Source of the DNA: Acidimicrobiaceae bacterium
Lineage (GTDB): Bacteria > Actinomycetota > Acidimicrobiia > Acidimicrobiales > UBA8592
DNA length: 17,718 nt
Reading direction: 5' to 3'
Assembly: GCA_002715405.1 (NCBI GenBank)
Contig: PAZD01000035.1
Coordinates: forward strand, 12,233 to 29,950
This document shows, piece by piece, positions 8,103 through 13,964 of this stretch. A model generated the notes under the pieces. The model saw nothing but the letters and a program-made list of their open reading frames with translations. It did not search any database and was not told the origin of the DNA. Each line of letters opens with the position of its first letter. Position 1 is the stretch's first letter. The position numbers and the translations under genes were made by a program.

Positions 8103-9242
8103 ATGAAGAACGACATAACAGAAATGTTCCATATCGATATACCAATTTTCGCATTCAGCCATTGTCGAGACGTTGTTGCTGCAGTTTCCAAAGCAGGAGG
8201 ATTTGGGGTACTAGGAGCAGTCGGCCATTCTCCCACGGGTCTCGAAACTGACATCCAGTGGATAGAGGAAGAAATAGGCGATAAACCTTATGGCGTTGAC
8301 CTTATTGTCCCAGCGAAGTATGCCGGATCAGATGATGGGGGGCTTACAGTAAAGCAAATTGTTGAAATGATCCCAAAAGAACATGTCGACTATGTCAATC
8401 AGATTCTCGAAAGCTACGATGTCCCGCCGTTAACGGATGCTCCCAAAGGACAATTTGATGTAACTAATGAGGGTGCTGCTCCCATGTCCGCATCTACTGC
8501 CACTCCTCAACTCGAAATAGCTTTAGCTCATAAACCCTCTCTTATCGTCAATGCCCTTGGTCCACCACCACAATTTATGATTGATAAAACAAAGGAAGCA
8601 GGCAAAAAAGTCGGTGCATTAGCTGGGAAAGCCCAACATGCCCAACGCCATGTAAATGCCGGAGTTGACGTCATAATCGCACAGGGATATGAAGCTGGAG
8701 GTCATACCGGTGAAATCGGTTCTATGGTCCTTATCCCAGAAATTGTTGATGTAGTTGGAGACGTCCCGGTGCTTGGCGCTGGAGGCATCGGCGGCGGGAG
8801 ACAAATGGCTGCTGCAATGGCTTTAGGAGCTCAAGGAGTCTGGTGCGGTTCTGTTTGGCTCACAACCGAAGAAGCGGAAACCCATCCAGTAGTAAAAGAA
8901 AAGATGCTGTCAGCCACCTCGTCAGACACAATCCGTTCGAGATCAAGAACAGGGAAACCGGCTCGGCAACTCAAATCATCATGGACAGACGAATGGGAAA
9001 ATCCGGAAACTCCTATGCCGCTAGGAATGCCATTACAACCTGTCTTAATAAACGAAGCAATAGCGAGAATTAATCGCGCTGCCCATCGCGAAGGTTCAGG
9101 TGCTGAAAAACTAGCAAATTACTTTGTCGGCCAGATTGTAGGAACAATGAACAAGACTAAACCTACGTCACAAGTGGTCTATGAAATGGTAGAAGAATTT
9201 ATCGAAGCAACAGAATCAATTGCGTCTCAACTAGAAGAATAA
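8103..9242 (+). CDS. Nitronate monooxygenase / 2-nitropropane dioxygenase-family FMN flavoprotein
   Basis: 379 residues, TIM-barrel flavoprotein. Landmarks are AFSHCRDVVAAVSKAGGFGVLGA at about 17-39, NALGPPP (150-156), AQGYEAGGHTGEIG (193-206) and the FMN-phosphate-binding run VLGAGGIGGGRQMAAAMALG (223-242). His201 lies in the EAGGH motif, where the catalytic His of nitronate monooxygenases is found. The family also includes enoyl-CoA-type reductases and other NAD(P)H:flavin enzymes, so oxidation of nitronates is not the only possibility. Its place as the last gene of a carboxylase/AtuA operon, 3 bp after the AtuA stop, favours a redox step on an acyl-CoA or detoxification of an intermediate. 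The ATG follows AAAGG seven bases upstream. A C-terminal acidic helix ends the protein. Family sure, reaction unsure. Confidence 0.88.
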   Translation: MKNDITEMFHIDIPIFAFSHCRDVVAAVSKAGGFGVLGAVGHSPTGLETDIQWIEEEIGDKPYGVDLIVPAKYAGSDDGGLTVKQIVEMIPKEHVDYVNQILESYDVPPLTDAPKGQFDVTNEGAAPMSASTATPQLEIALAHKPSLIVNALGPPPQFMIDKTKEAGKKVGALAGKAQHAQRHVNAGVDVIIAQGYEAGGHTGEIGSMVLIPEIVDVVGDVPVLGAGGIGGGRQMAAAMALGAQGVWCGSVWLTTEEAETHPVVKEKMLSATSSDTIRSRSRTGKPARQLKSSWTDEWENPETPMPLGMPLQPVLINEAIARINRAAHREGSGAEKLANYFVGQIVGTMNKTKPTSQVVYEMVEEFIEATESIASQLEE

Positions 9243-9293
9243 TTAGAAAAAATTGTATAGGATTAAGGAATATCTGACTTTCGAAAGGACATT

Positions 9294-9995
9294 ATGAGCT
9301 ATTCACAAACCGCATATACCCCAGTCGCTTCATTACAAGAAACTGACAGGGTGGCATTTATGGTCAAGGTCTACCAGCATCTTGGCCTAGCACTCGGCTC
9401 CTTTATGGCGTTCGAATATCTAATGTTTGCGACAGGTATTGCAGAGAATCTATGGGAAATGCTCGCCGGGAATGGTGGAGCTTGGCTTATTTTCCTCGGG
9501 CTATTCATGGTGGGAACGTGGATCTCTACTCAAGCAAGTTATGACCTTGAAAACGTCGGCCGCCAATATGGAGGATTATTTGCCATATCAGCGGTTGAAG
9601 CTCTAATTTTTGCCCCATTTCTTTATTACGTCTTTAACGTTCGACAAGCAGCAGGAGACGTTTGGGTCGCCGCAATCATCACAGCAATGGGATTTGCAGG
9701 TCTTTCCTTCGTCGGGTGGGTAACACGCCGTGACCTCTCATTCTTAAGACCTATTCTTATATGGGGCGGGGTAGCAGCAATGGTCCTAATAGTCGCAGCT
9801 CTTCTATTTGGGATGAATATCGGAACATGGTTTTCGGTAGCAATGGTTGCATTAATGGGTGCTTCAATTCTGTACAACACCCAGAAGATTCTTCACTCTT
9901 ACCCAGAACAAGCATATGTCGGTGCCGCTGTAACCCTGTTCGCTTCTCTTATGACAATGTTTTGGTATATCCTCCAAATCGTAATGGACCGATAA
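9294..9995 (+). CDS. Bax inhibitor-1 / YetJ (UPF0005) family membrane protein
   Basis: 233 residues with seven hydrophobic segments at about 26-46, 62-80, 91-114, 123-142, 151-173, 177-195 and 207-229, and a short charged N-terminus, which is the BI-1 topology. Family marks include LFAISAVEALIFAP (95-108), TAMGFAGLSFVGW (130-142), the segment ILYNTQKIL (192-200) and the last helix. Relatives such as Bacillus YetJ are pH-sensitive calcium leak channels in the inner membrane. Here the two Asp residues of the YetJ pH-sensing pair (Asp171, Asp195) appear replaced, by Asn195 and Ser218. The ATG has GAAAGGA upstream. It begins 51 bp after the carboxylase operon, so it may be read through from it or have its own promoter; no clear promoter is visible in the gap. 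It converges with the next gene, leaving only 8 bp. Confidence 0.9.
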   Translation: MSYSQTAYTPVASLQETDRVAFMVKVYQHLGLALGSFMAFEYLMFATGIAENLWEMLAGNGGAWLIFLGLFMVGTWISTQASYDLENVGRQYGGLFAISAVEALIFAPFLYYVFNVRQAAGDVWVAAIITAMGFAGLSFVGWVTRRDLSFLRPILIWGGVAAMVLIVAALLFGMNIGTWFSVAMVALMGASILYNTQKILHSYPEQAYVGAAVTLFASLMTMFWYILQIVMDR

Positions 9996-10003
9996 AAGTA
10001 TCT

Positions 10004-10432
10004 CTACAAATCAGGACGATCTCTCCAACCATTGACAATATGCTCCAACCACCAAGATGGAGCCCGATCTAAAAGATTTCCCAAATGGGAGTAGTCATGC
10101 CACCGGCAAATTAATCCGACATCATTTATTTCCATGATTGATGTAAAAGGGTGATCGATGATCTCTCCGGTATGGAACTGCCATTGTTCAACATGTTCGG
10201 TTACGACAAGGTTCGATTCGGCAATCATATTTTTTGGGAAGTGCACATATCCTGAAAGAGGCTCAATCCCTAAACGCAACCGTAAAATAATTTCCTTGGG
10301 TCCTGTTGCTCCAACCGCATCTAAACCCACATCCGTGTAATGAGCATCTTCCGAGAAAAAACCGGCCATTTCGTCCCACTTCCGTTCAAAATGCACATCC
10401 CAGTAACGTTCAACAATTTTCTTATTTCCCAT
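10004..10432 (-). CDS. NTF2-fold protein related to limonene-1,2-epoxide hydrolase, with altered catalytic residues
   Basis: 142 residues, the usual size for the SnoaL/LEH NTF2-like fold. The N-terminal helices KIVERYWDVHFERKWDEMAGFF lead to DAHYTDVG, and the strand LVVTEHVEQWQF pairs with the closing SIMEINDVGLICRWHDYSHL. The last two match the 'TERVD' and 'WRDYFD' segments of limonene-epoxide hydrolases. At the positions of the LEH triad Arg99-Asp101-Asp132 it has His80, Glu82 and Asp113, with identical spacing. It may be a non-classical epoxide hydrolase, an isomerase, or only a binding protein. A role with the nearby terpene-like carboxylase operon is conceivable, but it has its own promoter and opposite strand. 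The ATG at 10432 has AAGAAGG six bases upstream. Confidence 0.75.
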   Translation of the reverse strand: MGNKKIVERYWDVHFERKWDEMAGFFSEDAHYTDVGLDAVGATGPKEIILRLRLGIEPLSGYVHFPKNMIAESNLVVTEHVEQWQFHTGEIIDHPFTSIMEINDVGLICRWHDYSHLGNLLDRAPSWWLEHIVNGWRDRPDL

Positions 10433-10453
10433 AAAAAACCTTCTTATCTTCGC

Positions 10454-10482
10454 ATTAGAGCGCGCTTAAACAGTTGGCGCAA
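10454..10482 (-). promoter_or_regulatory. Promoter of the NTF2-fold gene (TTGCGC-N17-TCTAAT)
   Basis: On the - strand TTGCGC (10482-10477) is followed by a 17-bp spacer and TCTAAT (10459-10454). Transcription would begin near 10447 and give a leader of about 15 bases that contains AAGAAGG. The -35 hexamer is the same as that of the tRNA-fMet promoter further right. It overlaps the -35 box of the divergent gene. Confidence 0.5.
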
Positions 10483-10503
10483 ATATCACGAATAGCATAT
10501 TGT
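10474..10503 (+). promoter_or_regulatory. Promoter of the PEP-utilizing protein gene (TTGGCG-N18-TATTGT), probably leaderless
   Basis: TTGGCG (10474-10479), an 18-bp spacer and TATTGT (10498-10503) lie six bases before ATG 10510. With the usual distance transcription would start at or next to the A of that ATG. No ribosome binding site precedes it. This supports ATG 10510 as the start and argues against the TTG at 10474, which lies inside the -35 box. Confidence 0.45.
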
Positions 10504-10509
10504 GCAACA

Positions 10510-12279
10510 ATGAGACTTGGGTCAGCAGAAATGTTGGATTTTGGGCTGGGAGAATACATAACCCAACATCCATCAAAACGTTATCCGATATATACAAGAG
10601 GAAATGCTGGAGAAGTCTGGCCAGAAGTCGCCTACCCCTTAACTATCACTCTCACAAGAATCGCTGGAGAAGATGCAGCTGCAAAAGCTGCAATTAATGC
10701 GGGGGTCATTTCTCCAAAAGATATCTTGGAAGGACCTTCATGTTTCGGAGGTGTCTTTGCAGGCTATATGTATCTCAATCTTTCGTTTGGCAGAATGATC
10801 GCAGTAAGAACACCTGGAACGACCATCGAGAAAAGCGACGCAACATATTACGGATCAGAACAACAAGCCCCAGAATATTCTCCACATAAGGATGACAAAA
10901 ATCTTCTCGCAAGTATGAAGATCATTCGATATGGATGGAAAATGCTGAATACAAATGAAATATCATCATTGGAATCGGACAGAGAGCTGGTTCGACAATG
11001 GCAACAACGACTTCCTGAGATTCTCCACTCAACTAATCAGGAAATCGTAACGACACTTAGAGAAATTATGCAACCAGCGATGGATCTATTCACTAATCAT
11101 CTTGATGTAACCGGTCAAGCTGGCGGTGCGGTCCAATTACTATCAACAATCTGCGAAGAGCGTCTTGGCAATAGATCTCTTGCATTAACACTCCTCGGGA
11201 ACTTAGGTGACGTAGATAGTGCTGCGCCCTCGTTTGCGTTATGGGAACTAGGTCGAATAGTTGCAAAGGATCCCAAACTTTCGACACTATTTGACGAAGG
11301 AGTAATAGGCCTTGAAAAACGCATACGCGACTCGTACCATGCAAGTAATTTTGTTGACGAATTTGATACATTTCTTCAAGAATTTGGCAGCAGAGGACCG
11401 AATGAATGGGAAACCGCATGTGAAACATGGGGCACAGACCCATCCTCGGTCCTAGTTCTCATAGATAGAATGAGGCTCGCTGATCCCGAAAAATCGCCAA
11501 CTATGAGAGCGGGAAAACTCGCAAAAAATCGTGAAGAGACACTTCTCTTAGCAAGATCTCAACTTAAAGGATTCGGATTGTGGTTATTCAATAAAGCGTT
11601 TCATGCTTCAGTTCTCTTCTCAAAAGCGAGAGAGAGATCGAAAACGACAATTATTGATCTGATACACGTTGCTCGACTCATGTCACGTGAACTTGCTGAT
11701 AGAACAGCTCGAGAAAGAGACAGCGGGGAACTGATTGATCTATGGTTCATCCTAGAAACTGAATTAGATGAATTTGTAAGAGACCCTTCTGCTTTCGACG
11801 AACGAATAGCTGAAAGAAAACAAGTACGGAATGAGCTTTCCAGAAGAGTTCCTCCATTTATTTTCGAAGGTGATTTACCAGAACCGTCTACATGGCAGAT
11901 CCGCGAAGAGGTTAACTCTCAGGCTTTCCCAGCCCTAAAGGTTGGAGACACTCTTGAAGGTTTCGGCGGGGGCCCAGGAGTTGCTGAGGGAATAGCAAGA
12001 GTAGTAACCGACCCCTCTGACCCAGGGTCTTTAGGCACAGGAGACATCTTGATTGCTCCGCTAACAGATCCTTCGTGGACGCCCCTCTTTGTTCCCGCCG
12101 AGGCTGTCGTCGTTAACGTAGGTGGACAGATGAGTCATGCTGTCATTGTCTCCCGTGAATTAGGAATGCCTTGTGTCGTAGCTGCAGCAGATGCGACTCA
12201 AATAATCAAAGATGGATCGCATATCCGTGTTGATGGGTCCTCAGGAGTAGTAACGATCCTAGATGTTCCAAATGAATAA
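10510..12279 (+). CDS. PEP-utilizing enzyme mobile-domain protein lacking the ATP-grasp domain
   Basis: 589 residues from ATG 10510. The C-terminal domain holds GGQMSHAVIVSRELGMPCVV, the phosphohistidine (swivelling) domain signature shared by PEP synthase, pyruvate phosphate dikinase and rifampin phosphotransferase; His543 is the predicted phospho-carrier. The N-terminal part opens with YPIYTRGNAGEVWPEVAYPLT, resembling the segment that follows the ATP-grasp domain in rifampin-phosphotransferase-like proteins, and continues as a mostly helical region of about 400 residues. No ATP-binding domain is encoded in this gene or elsewhere in the window. Phenylphosphate synthase is a known case in which the ATP-grasp part and the phosphohistidine part are separate subunits, so a partner elsewhere is possible. 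The substrate is unknown. A second in-frame ATG at 10531 is an alternative start. It is divergent from the NTF2-fold gene and followed by tRNA-fMet. Confidence 0.82.
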   Translation: MRLGSAEMLDFGLGEYITQHPSKRYPIYTRGNAGEVWPEVAYPLTITLTRIAGEDAAAKAAINAGVISPKDILEGPSCFGGVFAGYMYLNLSFGRMIAVRTPGTTIEKSDATYYGSEQQAPEYSPHKDDKNLLASMKIIRYGWKMLNTNEISSLESDRELVRQWQQRLPEILHSTNQEIVTTLREIMQPAMDLFTNHLDVTGQAGGAVQLLSTICEERLGNRSLALTLLGNLGDVDSAAPSFALWELGRIVAKDPKLSTLFDEGVIGLEKRIRDSYHASNFVDEFDTFLQEFGSRGPNEWETACETWGTDPSSVLVLIDRMRLADPEKSPTMRAGKLAKNREETLLLARSQLKGFGLWLFNKAFHASVLFSKARERSKTTIIDLIHVARLMSRELADRTARERDSGELIDLWFILETELDEFVRDPSAFDERIAERKQVRNELSRRVPPFIFEGDLPEPSTWQIREEVNSQAFPALKVGDTLEGFGGGPGVAEGIARVVTDPSDPGSLGTGDILIAPLTDPSWTPLFVPAEAVVVNVGGQMSHAVIVSRELGMPCVVAAADATQIIKDGSHIRVDGSSGVVTILDVPNE

Positions 12280-12303
12280 ATTTATATGTATGCCTTTAGA
12301 AAG

Positions 12304-12332
12304 TTGCGCCTACGACTTTCCGTCGGCATAAT
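12304..12332 (+). promoter_or_regulatory. Promoter of tRNA-fMet (TTGCGC-N17-CATAAT)
   Basis: TTGCGC (12304-12309) and CATAAT (12327-12332) are separated by exactly 17 bp. Transcription would begin about 12339, a few bases before the mature tRNA end at 12344. The spacer also contains an imperfect inverted repeat (12308-12314 with 12321-12327), which has no T-run and is therefore not taken as a terminator of the preceding gene. Confidence 0.55.
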
Positions 12333-12343
12333 TGAACTTCCAC

Positions 12344-12417
<74 letters not shown>

Positions 12418-12430
12418 CAAATTACTGATG

Positions 12431-13204
12431 TTACTGGTCTGCTTCTTTAGGAAACCATCGGAAGATAAAACGGATTATCAGCATAAAACTTTTGAAGCGA
12501 AAAGGATTCCTTAGGGTAAATCCCAATCGAGCGAATATTGCTAATCTCCCAAAAACCTGCTGTATTGCATTTGCTCTGGCTTCAGTATCTTTTATTGTTC
12601 CGTAGAGAGTTCCAGAAGAAGAGCTGGGATGAATTGCAATAGTCCATGGAAGGAACTCACAAGTTAAATCTGCTTCACATGCCTCAGAGATAAAGATAAA
12701 TTCATCACCGAGAAAGTTTTTTGTACCAGCTCCGAAATCCTCATGGAAAGTAATATTCTTCATTTGAAAAGAAGCGAGCCGAATTGCTATCTCATAAGTA
12801 GCGGCCTTCGCAGAGTTATACTTCGACAACCTAGTTTTTCCCCGAAAATATCTTTTACGGAGCTGGCCGAATTCGTTTTTACTCTGACATAAGACAAGGT
12901 CCACACTCTCGTTTAGTTGAAAGTATTCGATAGTTCTCTTTAAGCCAGACTCATCCCACCGCATATCATCATCACCAAAAAATACGATTTCCCCTACAGC
13001 TTCCGTAAGAATCACATTTCGACTTTTTGCTGCCCCAAAGCTATCGAGATGTATCATCCTGACATCTTCTCGCTCAACAGGGTCCATATATTCCCCTTGA
13101 ACAGCAATCAGTATTTCCACTTCATCCCTCTGTGCAGGAAGTGCAATCTCTTGAACGCGATTGGAAAGGCTCGAATAGCCAATCGTGATTAGTTTTCTAT
13201 CCAC
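12431..13204 (-). CDS. Family 2 (GT-A) glycosyltransferase
   Basis: 257 residues from the GTG at 13204. The start MDRKLITIGYSSLSNRV is a normal GT2 first strand. GAAKSRNVILTEAVGEIVFFGDDDMRW gives the nucleotide-binding SRN segment (61-63) and the DDD metal site (78-80) expected for UDP- or similar sugar donors. GDEFIF in the second half is a plausible acceptor-side acidic motif. The C-terminus is rich in Arg, Phe and Ile and may sit on the membrane face, without a clear transmembrane helix. The open frame extends to a TTG at 13225, but the GTG is preferred because it overlaps the upstream stop by only 8 bp and begins right at the first strand. It is the last gene of the glycan cluster. The donor and acceptor sugars cannot be read from the sequence. 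Confidence 0.82.
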   Translation of the reverse strand: MDRKLITIGYSSLSNRVQEIALPAQRDEVEILIAVQGEYMDPVEREDVRMIHLDSFGAAKSRNVILTEAVGEIVFFGDDDMRWDESGLKRTIEYFQLNESVDLVLCQSKNEFGQLRKRYFRGKTRLSKYNSAKAATYEIAIRLASFQMKNITFHEDFGAGTKNFLGDEFIFISEACEADLTCEFLPWTIAIHPSSSSGTLYGTIKDTEARANAIQQVFGRLAIFARLGFTLRNPFRFKSFMLIIRFIFRWFPKEADQ

Positions 13205-13964
13205 TGAAAACCCGAGCTCTAGCAAAACGCATTAAACCTGAAGAAAGTCCCGAATAAATCTGTCCAACCATCCGCAGTGCAATAAAGAGAACAAACGCCT
13301 TAGCTGGAGTCACAGCGTCATTAGCAAATAACAATAAAAGAATACCCAGAAGGATAATTACCCCTGCTGAAGATAGAAGGGAGCCGATTTCCCCTGATAT
13401 TACCCTAGTTCGAACTTTCTCAGCGTTTGAAGCCGGATCATTCGTTCGTTGTTTTTCCTTAAACTTGTATTGTGATTTGAATTGCTTTTTGAGGCGCCAA
13501 GACAGGATTTGAAATACTCCTATACCAACTATGAGATTACATATTCCAAAAATCGGTGAGAAGAAAAAAAGGAGAACAGATACAAAAAATAATCTTCCAC
13601 ATAATGTCAAAAGAGATGTTAACTCCATTGCAGTTGCCCATCGCCAAGAATCAGCTACTCGGTCTCCTGTTCTTGAATTTTCGAGTGACTTCTCAAAGAC
13701 ATTTAATCGGTAGTGCTCTTTTCCAAAGCTAACGAGACGAAGGGCAGTAAATAAGATTAGAAAAATAATCCCCAAAATTATTAGGTTCTTTGTGGAACGA
13801 GGTTCAGTTGGCAAGATTAATAATGAAAAGAAATGAGCCATCAGTATTTCTGAAACTGAGATAGTAACAGCAAGAGAAATTACTCCCATTATCATCCGAG
13901 ATTCCCGACGTGTAGGGAAAAGGTCGAAGGTTGTTTCCCATAATTCAGAAGCAATACTTTTCAT
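13197..13964 (-). CDS. Six-helix membrane protein resembling an ABC-exporter transmembrane domain without ATPase
   Basis: 255 residues with six hydrophobic segments at about 24-50, 59-80, 112-136, 137-156, 193-214 and 219-240, and a long charged cytoplasmic loop between 157 and 190. The pattern, together with the final stretch VTPAKAFVLFIALRMVG followed by SGLMRFARARVF, resembles the membrane domain of type I ABC exporters just before the linker to the ATP-binding domain. The protein ends five residues later, and no Walker A or signature motif is present in it or in its neighbours. It may work with an ATPase encoded elsewhere, or be an ATPase-independent glycan-cluster membrane protein. The ATG at 13964 overlaps the preceding stop as ATGA, so it is translationally coupled to the pyruvyltransferase gene. 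I do not recognise a named family; the ABC likeness is by topology and the end motif only. Confidence 0.6.
   Translation of the reverse strand: MKSIASELWETTFDLFPTRRESRMIMGVISLAVTISVSEILMAHFFSLLILPTEPRSTKNLIILGIIFLILFTALRLVSFGKEHYRLNVFEKSLENSRTGDRVADSWRWATAMELTSLLTLCGRLFFVSVLLFFFSPIFGICNLIVGIGVFQILSWRLKKQFKSQYKFKEKQRTNDPASNAEKVRTRVISGEIGSLLSSAGVIILLGILLLLFANDAVTPAKAFVLFIALRMVGQIYSGLSSGLMRFARARVFSG

Noticed and set aside
10474..10509. TTG at 10474 as start of the PEP-utilizing protein
   Set aside because: It has no ribosome binding site and coincides with a plausible -35 box; ATG 10510 fits a leaderless start.
12308..12327. Imperfect stem-loop between the PEP-utilizing gene and tRNA-fMet as a terminator
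   Set aside because: It has a mismatch in the stem and no T-run, and it falls within the tRNA promoter spacer.
13205..13225. TTG at 13225 as start of the GT2 gene
   Set aside because: It would add a non-conserved seven-residue prefix and lengthen the overlap with the upstream gene; GTG 13204 begins at the first fold strand.
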